Position numbers and translations under genes: made by a program. From contig JAURDW010000014.1 in assembly GCA_030827745.1 (NCBI GenBank), positions 1 through 35,397 of the forward strand: a DNA stretch of 35,397 nucleotides. Direction: 5' to 3'. This document shows, piece by piece, positions 16,345 through 24,196 of this stretch. The stretch comes from Candidatus Poseidonia sp. Lineage in GTDB: Archaea; Thermoplasmatota; Poseidoniia; Poseidoniales; Poseidoniaceae. How positions within the stretch are numbered: position 1 is the first letter of the stretch; every line of letters starts with the position of its first letter. The notes beneath the pieces are model-generated. The model made no database searches, had not been told where the DNA came from, and saw only the letters and a list, made by a program, of their open reading frames with translations.

Positions 16345-17411
16345 CCATCATTGAAACTCCAAGAGGGCCGGGCGTTTTTGTTTCGAAATGGCGCGAAGAG
16401 GGCCCTGTGGAGGGTGATGTTCTCCTCGCTTGGAAGGAGGAGATGAATTGGTCATCCTGGTTGACCCTCGCCGAAGCGGCGTTGTTCATGGATGCCCCTG
16501 AACTCCTTGATGCGATGGATGTTCATCTTACTGCTGGCGAACGAGCCGTTCTGGGTCTGGTCCGTCGCCGTTGGCTCGGCGATACGCATTTGGATGAAGC
16601 CATCGAAGATGCCCTTGCCGTTGTACGCTCTCCAGAAACGCGTGACCTGGCTCTCGAAGGCCGCCTTCGGATGGAGCGTGGCCTCGCTCGTTTTGAGCAG
16701 GGTGACGCCGAGGGTGCCGAAGACGACTTGACATGGGCGGAAGTTCGACTGAAGTCGGTAGCGAAAGCGAGCAGGGATCATGACCTTTCCTTGTTGAACA
16801 AGGCCGCCTATCACATGGCCCAAGGTGAAGCGCTGATGGCGCTTCAAGTCTATGGCGACATATCGAGGAACGGTGGTCATGCTCACGAAACCATCGCCAT
16901 TTCTCGCCTTGGTGCCAGCAGAATTCGGCAAGCCATCGGCCACACCTTTGATGCGTGCCGCCATGCATGGAACGCGCACAAGCATGCGATACTCGCCGCT
17001 CAAGTTCAAATGGCTATTGAGGCAGGAGCCTTGTTTCTTGACCTCGCTTGCGAGCATCAAAGCACAACGGCCGACCCTATGCACGTTCAAGTTGAATCAG
17101 CGAAGCCTGTTGACCTCAACGAGGAACGCCCTGCTCTGCACGTTCATCCTGACGATATCAACGGTGTCTTTGATTGGTGCTTGGAGCACATGCCAGCAGG
17201 GTACGAAGGCGTTGAACGCCCCGATGTACGAGCGATGTTGACGCTTGCTCACCGCATGGGTCGAATGGAGGCCTTTGCCGGTTTGATGGAGAACCCTTCG
17301 CAGGTAGACGACCCGATGTTGGCAGCGGTCGCTCAAGCATGCGCTTCATCCGAGGCTCAAACCGAGGCTTGGGGGCATCGCTTGGCTCAGTTGACGTCGT
17401 TGTCTTCATGA
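16341..17411 (+). CDS. Unknown alpha-helical protein at the end of the exosome superoperon
   Basis: A 356-residue soluble protein starting at GTG 16341, which overlaps the DHH stop (GTGA), so translational coupling is likely. The sequence is almost wholly helical with Ala/Leu/Glu-rich repeats of about 34 residues in the middle (for example LALEGRLRMERGLARFEQGD and LNKAAYHMAQGEALMALQVY) that resemble TPR units. The N-terminal 30 residues look beta-like (TIIETPRGPGVFVSKWREEG). No catalytic motif and no signal peptide. I do not recognise the family. The six last bases overlap the stop of the convergent Nudix gene. Confidence 0.75.
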   Translation: MTIIETPRGPGVFVSKWREEGPVEGDVLLAWKEEMNWSSWLTLAEAALFMDAPELLDAMDVHLTAGERAVLGLVRRRWLGDTHLDEAIEDALAVVRSPETRDLALEGRLRMERGLARFEQGDAEGAEDDLTWAEVRLKSVAKASRDHDLSLLNKAAYHMAQGEALMALQVYGDISRNGGHAHETIAISRLGASRIRQAIGHTFDACRHAWNAHKHAILAAQVQMAIEAGALFLDLACEHQSTTADPMHVQVESAKPVDLNEERPALHVHPDDINGVFDWCLEHMPAGYEGVERPDVRAMLTLAHRMGRMEAFAGLMENPSQVDDPMLAAVAQACASSEAQTEAWGHRLAQLTSLSS

Positions 17412-17819
17412 AGCAAAAAACAGAGCAAGATCCTCGAATTCGTCCTCCGTCCAAGTTTTGACGGGGGGCGTTGCCGTCCACCACGCCACTTTGGCCACCA
17501 TGGCGTCGTTCACGGTCCAGGATGCCTCTGTTGTTGGCGTCACCTGAACATGGCCAACCCAACCCTCTGGGTAGTAGGTTCGATTCCACCTCACCAAAGT
17601 GCCCGCAAGACCCGTTTCTTCACGAAGTTCACGAAGCAACGCCTTTTCTGGCGACTCACCGGGCTCCAAATGGCCACCAGGAATTTCCCATCCTCGTTCG
17701 GGATGCTCAACGAAGAGGATTCGCCCCCCTTCGCCCATCGCCGTGAGTTGCTCTCCCTCAACGGTGACCCATGCCAGCACAAAACGCGGGGCGTTTGCTT
17801 GCAACCAACCACCTACCAC
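17406..17819 (-). CDS. Nudix hydrolase
   Basis: A 137-residue protein with a complete Nudix box, GGHLEPGESPEKALLRELREETG, preceded by the beta-strand region RILFVEHPERGWEIP. Nudix enzymes hydrolyse nucleoside diphosphates linked to another moiety; the aromatic content (WNRTYYPEGWVGH) and size are like MutT/ADP-ribose-pyrophosphatase types, but the substrate is not predictable. GTG 17819 overlaps the end of the upstream gene (TAG at 17813-17815), so it is the last gene of the UbiD-helical-repeat-Nudix operon. It converges on and overlaps the gene at 16341 by 6 bp. Confidence 0.88.
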   Translation of the reverse strand: MVGGWLQANAPRFVLAWVTVEGEQLTAMGEGGRILFVEHPERGWEIPGGHLEPGESPEKALLRELREETGLAGTLVRWNRTYYPEGWVGHVQVTPTTEASWTVNDAMVAKVAWWTATPPVKTWTEDEFEDLALFFAS

Positions 17820-18811
17820 TCGGATTGAACACGTTCAAGCCATGCTTCCGCCCATTCTTCTCCGCCAGCAACCAGCCGACGGGCCAAAAAGAAGGCCGCT
17901 TGAACATCGCCTTGCTCAAGCAACGTGGCGAGTTTCCCTTCATCCGGATGGGCCTTTGCCTCGGGAGCTGTTGATGGTTGTTCAACAGGCGGCGCCTCGG
18001 GTGACGAGATGCGCTCGGTGAGGGTCTGCATGCCTTTCAAGAAGGCCTCGCGGTGTTCGATGGAAGGTCCAGACCATGCCTGCTTTTCTAAACCGTCCAT
18101 GTTGCCTTTGAGGCGCTCAAGGAATCGGGTCCGCTCCTCGCTGTGGGGTCGCAATTGTTGGACTTGATCGTAGCACGACCAGGCATCGTCAGCCTCTCCC
18201 CGGCGTTCGTGGAGCCTGCCGAGCTCGAGCCACAACTCATGGTTCATCGGGCGGTGAGCGAGGAGGTGGCGGGCCAAATCCATGAACATCTCGACAAAAC
18301 CAGCCGAGCGGAGCCGTTCCAATCGCCGTCCGTACACAATGTTGGCTCGTTGGTCTCGAAAATCGAGGCGACGGCACCTCTCGGCGAACTGCTCAACAGA
18401 TGACCGAGGTTTGTCCTCAGAAACTTGTTTCCACCAAACTTCGGGGTCCAGAGAATCGTTGGCAAACGTGGCCTCGAGCAAGGTCCTGCCGTGGGCGAGG
18501 AAATCAATGCCCTTGAGCTGATCCACGTGTTCAGGGTCCCTTCCAAGAACGCTAAAGACATCTTCGAGGACGGTGTGCAACCCTTCGGCGTCACCGTTCA
18601 AAACCTTCAGTTCCGCCAAGCATCGCCAGTTGCGTTCATCGGTGAAATCATGGAGCAAGGCTTGGCGAGCATTTTGTTCGGCCCAAGCCAGGTTTTCGGT
18701 TTCTCGCGCAGGGTCGTCTTTTGCGAGCTTCGCAAATTTGAGTGCTGTTGAGCGGTACCGATTGCCAAGATTCCTGCGAGGGTGTTGCAAGAGGTCTTGG
18801 CTGTCGGTCAT
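17813..18811 (-). CDS. TPR-like helical-repeat protein, unknown
   Basis: A 332-residue helical protein with TPR-like units, the clearest being HRPMNHELWLELGRLHERRG followed by EADDAWSCYDQVQQLRPHSE. Further helical pairs lie at about residues 35-80 and 100-170. A Pro/Glu-rich linker (SSPEAPPVEQPSTAPEAK) near residue 275 leads to a short C-terminal helical segment. No signal peptide or membrane helix. It starts 9 bp after the UbiD stop and overlaps the Nudix start, so the three are probably one transcript. A scaffold role is a guess. Confidence 0.75.
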   Translation of the reverse strand: MTDSQDLLQHPRRNLGNRYRSTALKFAKLAKDDPARETENLAWAEQNARQALLHDFTDERNWRCLAELKVLNGDAEGLHTVLEDVFSVLGRDPEHVDQLKGIDFLAHGRTLLEATFANDSLDPEVWWKQVSEDKPRSSVEQFAERCRRLDFRDQRANIVYGRRLERLRSAGFVEMFMDLARHLLAHRPMNHELWLELGRLHERRGEADDAWSCYDQVQQLRPHSEERTRFLERLKGNMDGLEKQAWSGPSIEHREAFLKGMQTLTERISSPEAPPVEQPSTAPEAKAHPDEGKLATLLEQGDVQAAFFLARRLVAGGEEWAEAWLERVQSEW

Positions 18812-18820
18812 TGAATCGCC

Positions 18821-20092
18821 TCACTGCACGGACATGAAGCCCGATGGGTCCACGCCGTGGTCGATGGTTGCGTCGTAGCCTATTTTTGAGGTGTTGCCGT
18901 CGTCGTACCTTGAAGGGTCCAGCGAGCTTCCCTTTTGATTGCTGAGAATCAGGGTGTCCTTGTCGGGTTGCCATCGGGTCATCAAGGCCCATTCAACCCT
19001 GACCGGATCGGTGATGTCAATGTCCTCATCAACAACCGTGACCATCTTCATGCTTTTATGACCGTCAAACGCGGCCTTGATGGCTTTCATCCCGTCGTCC
19101 GGATGGACCTTCTTGATTTTCAGGACCGCTCCAAGCCAGCCGCATCCACCTTCTGTCATGTGCACGTCGGTGCAGGTTACAACGTTGTTTACAGCGTCTT
19201 TGATGGTGGGCGCCCGAGGCAAACCCATGAGCGTTTTGTGTTCGGCTTCGCCAGGAATCAAAGCGTGGAAAATGGGTTCGTTGCGATGCGACAGACCGTC
19301 AACTTCGATCACGGGTTCTTGGCGAACATCGTCCACCGTTCCCGTGATGTCAACGTAGGGGCCCTCGTCGTCGTCGTCAAGGGTAATGCGACCCCACCAG
19401 ACATACTCGGCGTCTGCAGGTGCGTGAACGCCGTTTGGTAATTTCACGAGCCGAAGTGGTTGGTCGTACAACTTCTCATGCAGAGCCGCTGCAATGGTCA
19501 GCTCGTCGATGTTCTCGTTGAACGACATCGCTGCTGCAAGCAGCACAACGGGGTCAGGCGCATTGACAACGGCGACCTTGACCTCGCGCCCCTCGGACCT
19601 TGCCGTCGTGACCATCGTTCGCAAATGGCGCGGGACCAACCGGACAACCAAGTGGTTTGCATCGCGGAGGAATTGACGGTGGAAGGAGACGTTTCGTATG
19701 CCGTTGTCTTCGGCGATGATGATGCTGGCGGATGAATATCGCCCGCGATCTTGTGGCCAATGATGCGGGATGGGGATGGAGCGCAAATCAACGGTCTCTG
19801 GCCGAACTTCTCGGCACGGTGCCTCGTCTTCATTCACGATGACGGGCTGACTCGGGTGCTTCATGGCCCAGCCCAAGGTGTCAATGTAGGCTTCGGGCTC
19901 AATGCCGATGGCGGCGCACAACCGGTCACGAGTAAGCATGTTGACGGCAGCGCGGTGGCCGGGGCACTCCTCGATGGCGTTGAACACGGTCATGGCGTGT
20001 TGAGTGGCTTGAGAATGATGCAACATGCCGTGGACAAGGCTCACGGCGCCGTTTTCGTGGGATGCGGCGCCAAGATGGTCGCGAAAGGCCAT
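18821..20092 (-). CDS. UbiD-family (prenylated-FMN) decarboxylase
   Basis: A UbiD-family protein of 423 residues from ATG 20092 (MAFRDHLGAA). Visible family blocks are AAVNMLTRDRLCAAIG, the domain-linking NVSFHRQFLRDANHLVVRLVPRH (with the Arg of the prFMN site), the hinge VNAPDPVVLLAAAMSF, and KIKKVHPDDG near the C-terminus. The usual EIVLEG and GDHTGYY segments read EYVWWG and VDITGT here, as in divergent members. In many archaea a UbiD homologue is anhydromevalonate phosphate decarboxylase, which makes isopentenyl phosphate; the isopentenyl phosphate kinase in this window would use that product. That role is inference. An open frame continues to a TTG at 20227 inside the rps12 promoter; I reject that start. 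No ubiX is present. Confidence 0.85.
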   Translation of the reverse strand: MAFRDHLGAASHENGAVSLVHGMLHHSQATQHAMTVFNAIEECPGHRAAVNMLTRDRLCAAIGIEPEAYIDTLGWAMKHPSQPVIVNEDEAPCREVRPETVDLRSIPIPHHWPQDRGRYSSASIIIAEDNGIRNVSFHRQFLRDANHLVVRLVPRHLRTMVTTARSEGREVKVAVVNAPDPVVLLAAAMSFNENIDELTIAAALHEKLYDQPLRLVKLPNGVHAPADAEYVWWGRITLDDDDEGPYVDITGTVDDVRQEPVIEVDGLSHRNEPIFHALIPGEAEHKTLMGLPRAPTIKDAVNNVVTCTDVHMTEGGCGWLGAVLKIKKVHPDDGMKAIKAAFDGHKSMKMVTVVDEDIDITDPVRVEWALMTRWQPDKDTLILSNQKGSSLDPSRYDDGNTSKIGYDATIDHGVDPSGFMSVQ

Positions 20093-20200
20093 GGTTTCCC
20101 CACGGGGAGGCGTTGCTTGAAGTTGTTCCTCCGTTTCGGGGGGGATGTTGGGGTCAAAACCAAACAACGCCGCCTCGGTTTCGCCGGCTCGGAGGGATTT

Positions 20201-20244
20201 GATTAAATAGGGGCGGTAAGTCGGCAACTTGCTTCAATGAGGTG
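20201..20244 (+). promoter_or_regulatory. Promoter TATA box and ribosome-binding site of rps12
   Basis: GATTAAATA at 20201-20209 is a good archaeal TATA box; transcription would begin near 20230. GAGGTG at 20239-20244 is a Shine-Dalgarno match 6 nt before ATG 20251 and only 3 nt before ATG 20248, which decides the rps12 start in favour of 20251. Confidence 0.55.
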
Positions 20245-20250
20245 AACATG

Positions 20251-20679
20251 ATGGGCAGAGGACTCTTCGCAGGTGCAAAGATGGCCAAGGACCGACAAAA
20301 GTTTCGTTGGTCGGATCGCCGTTACAAGAAGCGCATGCTCAAGTCCCGAGCCAAGCACGACCCGCTCGCCGGTTCCACCCAGGCCAAAGGCATCGTTATC
20401 GAGAAAGTTGGAATTGAGGCCAAGCAGCCCAACTCCGGCATCCGCAAAGCCGTCAAAATCTCGCTTATCAAAAACGGCAACAAACTCACGGCCTTCGCCC
20501 CGGGCGATGGCGCTATCAACTTCATTGACGAGCACGATGAAGTGATGGTGGAAGGTATCGGCGGACGCATGGGGCGTTCGTACGGTGACATCCCCGGTGT
20601 TCGCTACAAGGTTATTCAGGTCAACGGTGTTTCGCTCGACGAAATGGTCCGTGGCCGCAAGGAGAAACCCGTCCGTTGA
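20251..20679 (+). CDS. rps12: Small-subunit ribosomal protein uS12
   Basis: A 142-residue archaeal S12. Highly conserved blocks are present: [10 protein letters not shown] near the N-terminus, [20 protein letters not shown], the decoding-centre loop [28 protein letters not shown] and the C-terminal [15 protein letters not shown]12 lies at the decoding site and the EF-2 interface. It begins the archaeal str-type cluster rps12-rps7-EF-2. Its stop lies within the GAGGTG ribosome-binding site of rps7. Confidence 0.97.
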   Translation: MGRGLFAGAKMAKDRQKFRWSDRRYKKRMLKSRAKHDPLAGSTQAKGIVIEKVGIEAKQPNSGIRKAVKISLIKNGNKLTAFAPGDGAINFIDEHDEVMVEGIGGRMGRSYGDIPGVRYKVIQVNGVSLDEMVRGRKEKPVR

Positions 20680-20689
20680 GGTGTTCATG

Positions 20690-21301
20690 ATGAGCGACGA
20701 AGAATCCCCAGTTGTTGAAGTCAAACCCATTGCCGGCATCGGTACCAAGGTGTTCGGAAAGTGGGATGCTTCCGAAGTCACCTGCCGAGATCCCGGCTTG
20801 GCTCCCTACATCAACCTCACCACCGTCGGTGTTCCTCACACCGGTGGACGTCACGCCAATGCGTGGTTTGGTAAGGCCAAACTTTCCGTGGTGGAACGGT
20901 ACATCAACAAACTCATGCGAACCGGTGCTTACACCGGTAAGAAAATGGGTGCAATGAAAGCCTTCGAAGGCGCTCTTGACCACATTTCAGAGCGCTCCGG
21001 AAACAACCCGCTTCAGGTCTTCGTTGACGCCATTTGTTCGGCCGCTCCCATGGAAGAGATCACCCGGATTAAATTCGGTGCCGTCTCTCAGCCAAAGGCC
21101 GTTGACTCGTCTCCCTCTCGCCGCCTTGACGTGGCCTTGGCTAACCTTGCAAAGGGCGCTCAGCAAGGAACCCACAAATCGAAGCGCACGCTCAAGAACT
21201 GCATCATCAACGAACTAACGAAAGCCAGCGAGGGCGATGTGACGTCCTATGCTGTTGGCAAGAAAGAAGAGTTGGAGCGCATCGCTGCCTCAGCTCGGTG
21301 A
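20690..21301 (+). CDS. rps7: Small-subunit ribosomal protein uS7
   Basis: A 203-residue archaeal S7, with the N-terminal extension usual in archaea (KPIAGIGTKVFGKWDASEV). Conserved segments include INLTTVGVPHTGGRHANAWF, LSVVERYINKLMRTGAYTGKK and the C-terminal SRRLDVALANLAKGA...LKNCIINELTKASEGDVTSYAVGKKEELERIA. GAGGTG at 20678-20683 is 6 nt before ATG 20690, favouring it over ATG 20687. S7 organises the head of the small subunit. Confidence 0.97.
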   Translation: MSDEESPVVEVKPIAGIGTKVFGKWDASEVTCRDPGLAPYINLTTVGVPHTGGRHANAWFGKAKLSVVERYINKLMRTGAYTGKKMGAMKAFEGALDHISERSGNNPLQVFVDAICSAAPMEEITRIKFGAVSQPKAVDSSPSRRLDVALANLAKGAQQGTHKSKRTLKNCIINELTKASEGDVTSYAVGKKEELERIAASAR

Positions 21302-21516
21302 TGCTTCACTGAAGGGCCCTCCAAAGGCTTTGACGGGCGCTCTACGCCAAGTTTCCATGGCGCGTTGTTATTCCAGCATACATCACACTTGACGTTGTCT
21401 TCTCGGAGGATAAATCGCTTCCGAGTGGATTGGAGTCGCCTTTTTCGGTCCTCCCGAACGCGGCACTTAAGAACCCGATTCAGGTGGGGCAAAATAACGA
21501 GAACACGGTGGTAACC
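21302..21516 (+). promoter_or_regulatory. 215-bp spacer between rps7 and EF-2 with candidate EF-2 promoter
   Basis: No gene is seen. The spacer is long for this window and contains A/T-rich stretches, GGATAAAT near 21408 and ACTTAA near 21463, either of which could be a TATA box giving EF-2 its own transcript. GGTGGT at 21507-21512 lies 4 nt before the EF-2 ATG. The choice between the two TATA candidates cannot be made by eye. Confidence 0.35.
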
Positions 21517-23724
21517 ATGGGACGCAAAGAAGACAACATCAAGAAAGCTACCGAAGTGATGCACATTCTGCCTCAAATCAGAAACTTGTGCATCGCCGCC
21601 CACATTGACCACGGGAAAACCACGCTCTCAGACAACCTGATTGCCGGCGCGGGCATGATGTCAAACGATCTGGCAGGTGCTGCACGGGTTCTGGATTTTG
21701 ACGAACAAGAGTCGGCGCGTGGAATCACCATCAACGCCGCTTCCGCATCCATGGTTCACGGTGTGGAAGGGACGGATTACCTCATCAACCTCATCGATAC
21801 ACCGGGCCACGTTGACTTCGGTGGCGACGTGACGCGTGCCATGCGTGCCGTTGATGGCTGTTTTATCCTTGCTTGCGCCGTTGAAGGGCCTATGCCGCAG
21901 ACCGAGACCGTGGTTCGTCAGGCTTTGAAAGAGAAAGTCAAGCCCGTGCTGTTCATCAACAAAGTGGACCGGCTCATCAACGAACTCCAAGTCACGCCTG
22001 AGGACATGATGGCGCGATTTACCGAGACCATCAAGAAAGTCAACAAACTCATCAAGCAATTCGCTCCCGAGAACAAGAAGAAGGAGTGGCAGGTATCGGT
22101 CCAGGACGGAACCGTGGCCTTTGGTTCTGCTTACCACAACTGGGGCATTACCGTCCCCTACATGGCCAAATCAGGGATTTCCTTCAAGGAGATTTTTGAA
22201 TACTGCAACAACGAAGACCAAAAGACGCTCGCTCAGAAAGCTCCCGTCCACGAAGTTTTGCTCGACATGGCTGTCAGCAAGCTTCCCGGGCCCATTGAAG
22301 CCCAGAAGTACCGCATCCCCAACATCTGGACCGGTGATTTGGAATCTGAAATTGGTCAAGCCATGATGAACTGCGACCCTGAGGCAGAGTTGGCCATGAT
22401 GGTCACCAAGATTTGGATGGACCCCCACGCTGGCGAAGTCGCCGTTGGCCGCGTCTATTCGGGCTCCATCAATCAAGGCGAGTCGGTGTTTGCCATCGGT
22501 GCAGCCAAGTCAGAGCGTGTTCAGCAAGTTGCCATGATGGTTGGCGGCGACCGAATCACCGTGCCGAAAGTGGTTGCTGGTAACATCGCCGCTGTGACTG
22601 GAATCCGTTCCGCTGCTGCCGGTGTGACCTTGTCTCGCAACAAGGACTTCACGCCCTTTGAAGCCATTCGCCACTACTCCGACCCGGTCGTGACCGTTGC
22701 CGTTGAACCCAAGAGCATGAAAGACCTTCCAAAGTTCATTGACGCCCTTCGTTCCTTGGCCAAAGCCGATGCATCCCTGCAGGTGACCACCAACCAGGAA
22801 ACAGGTGAAGCCCTGCTTGCTGGTATGGGTGAACTCCACCTGGAGATCACCGTGTACCGGATTGAGGAAGAGCAGAACATCAAGGTCAAGGTGAGCCCTC
22901 CCATCGTCGTTTATCGAGAAGGTATCCAGGGTTCCAACCGAGGCAACTCCTTTGAGGGCAAGTCGCCCAACCGCCACAACCGCTTTTTCTTTGAGATTGA
23001 AGCCCTTCCCGAGGAAGTCGTGAACGCCCTTCGCGCCGGTGAACTCGGCGACGGGCCGGTTCGAAACAGCGATTCCAAGGAAGTTGGAAACAAATTCGGT
23101 GAGTACGGCATGGACAAGGACGTCATGCGGAAGATCTACGCTATCAACGGAACGAACGTGCTCGTGAACGATACCAAGGGTATCCAAAACCTGCACGAAA
23201 CTCGGGAACTCATTATTGAAGCCTTTAACGAAGTTTGTGTGAAAGGCCCCATCGCCGACGAACCCGTGCAGGGCATGTTCGTCCGACTCGTTGATGCAAA
23301 GCTGCACGAGGACGCCATTCACCGTGGACCTGCTCAGACCATCCCTGCCGTCCGCAACGGCATTAAGGGGGCCATGATGCGTGCCCGTACGGTCATTCTT
23401 GAACCGATGCAGAAGGCCTTCATCTCCGTTCCAAACGACTGGCTTGGTCAAGTGACCAGAGAAGTGACGACCCGCCGAGGCATCATCGAAGACATGCCTT
23501 CTGAAGGGAACGTGACCACTGTGGTCGGTGTGATTCCAATCGCTGAAACATTTGGCTTCTCGAACGACATCCGTGCCGCCTCACAAGGTCGCGCCGTTTG
23601 GAACACCGAAAACCTTGGATTCGAAATTCTGCCACCGCAACTCTTCGACAAGGTCGTTGGTGAAATCCGACAACGCAAGGGCTTGAAACCCGAACCCAAT
23701 CCCGAATCTTACTACGCTGATTGA
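21517..23724 (+). CDS. fusA: Translation elongation factor 2
   Basis: Archaeal EF-2 of 735 residues, the translocation GTPase. GTPase motifs: G1 AHIDHGKTT, G2 region ARGITINAAS, G3 DTPGHVDFGG, G4 NKVD. Domains II-V follow, with the beta-strand ending in DAIHRGPAQTIPAVRN; His602 in this loop is the residue that becomes diphthamide. Dph6, which completes that modification, is encoded at 9828-10475. The C-terminus GLKPEPNPESYYAD is normal. ATG 21517 (MGRKEDNIKK) begins where archaeal EF-2 begins; an upstream ATG at 21430 adds unrelated sequence. Confidence 0.97.
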   Translation: MGRKEDNIKKATEVMHILPQIRNLCIAAHIDHGKTTLSDNLIAGAGMMSNDLAGAARVLDFDEQESARGITINAASASMVHGVEGTDYLINLIDTPGHVDFGGDVTRAMRAVDGCFILACAVEGPMPQTETVVRQALKEKVKPVLFINKVDRLINELQVTPEDMMARFTETIKKVNKLIKQFAPENKKKEWQVSVQDGTVAFGSAYHNWGITVPYMAKSGISFKEIFEYCNNEDQKTLAQKAPVHEVLLDMAVSKLPGPIEAQKYRIPNIWTGDLESEIGQAMMNCDPEAELAMMVTKIWMDPHAGEVAVGRVYSGSINQGESVFAIGAAKSERVQQVAMMVGGDRITVPKVVAGNIAAVTGIRSAAAGVTLSRNKDFTPFEAIRHYSDPVVTVAVEPKSMKDLPKFIDALRSLAKADASLQVTTNQETGEALLAGMGELHLEITVYRIEEEQNIKVKVSPPIVVYREGIQGSNRGNSFEGKSPNRHNRFFFEIEALPEEVVNALRAGELGDGPVRNSDSKEVGNKFGEYGMDKDVMRKIYAINGTNVLVNDTKGIQNLHETRELIIEAFNEVCVKGPIADEPVQGMFVRLVDAKLHEDAIHRGPAQTIPAVRNGIKGAMMRARTVILEPMQKAFISVPNDWLGQVTREVTTRRGIIEDMPSEGNVTTVVGVIPIAETFGFSNDIRAASQGRAVWNTENLGFEILPPQLFDKVVGEIRQRKGLKPEPNPESYYAD

Positions 23725-23734
23725 GGCTTCCTCA

Positions 23735-24196
23735 ATGGTGGCAAGGGCGGTAGGCCTCCATGTCAACCCCGAAGGGGGTGTGCCGAAGCATCCTCGAGAT
23801 CACCTCGTAATCAACCAATCAGGTTGTGTCGGCGACAAGCAACTCGACACTCGCCACCATGGCGGGCCTCAACGAGCGGTGTGCCTTCTCTTGACCTCCG
23901 TCCTTGAACATCTCCAAGCAGAGGGCCACCCCATTCGGCCTGGTACGACCGGAGAAAATCTACTCGTTGACGGTTTGGAACCGGATGCTTTGTCGGTTGG
24001 CGCACGAATCACGGTGGGCGAGGTGGTGCTGGAGGTCACCGGAGATGCACCCCCATGCAAGACCATCAGGGCCTCCTTTGAGGGCGGTTCGTTTCGAGAA
24101 TTGAGCCACCGCCAGCGTCAAGGGCACACGCGGTGGTACGCCCGTGTTCTCGTTGAGGGCACGGTGTATCTCCACGACCCTGTTTCTCTTCAGTGA
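23735..24196 (+). CDS. MOSC-domain protein
   Basis: A 153-residue stand-alone MOSC domain (molybdenum cofactor sulfurase C-terminal type). Family features are GCVGDKQLDTRHHGGPQRAV, the GTTGENLLVDGL segment, ARITVGEVVLEVTGDAPPCKTI with the conserved Cys proposed to carry sulfur or molybdenum cofactor, and the final ARVLVEGTVYLHDPVSL. It is about 10 bp downstream of EF-2 on the same strand, probably by tight packing rather than function. The stop is interlocked with the stop of the convergent isomerase-prenyl synthase gene (TCAGTGA, 7 bp overlap). Confidence 0.88.
   Translation: MVARAVGLHVNPEGGVPKHPRDHLVINQSGCVGDKQLDTRHHGGPQRAVCLLLTSVLEHLQAEGHPIRPGTTGENLLVDGLEPDALSVGARITVGEVVLEVTGDAPPCKTIRASFEGGSFRELSHRQRQGHTRWYARVLVEGTVYLHDPVSLQ

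Noticed and set aside
20093-20227. 45-residue N-terminal extension of the UbiD protein
   Set aside because: It needs a TTG start within the rps12 promoter region, and UbiD proteins begin at the MAFRDHL-like segment.
22510-23451. 313-residue minus-strand open frame inside EF-2
   Set aside because: EF-2 on the plus strand is certain and fully conserved; the antisense translation is low-complexity.
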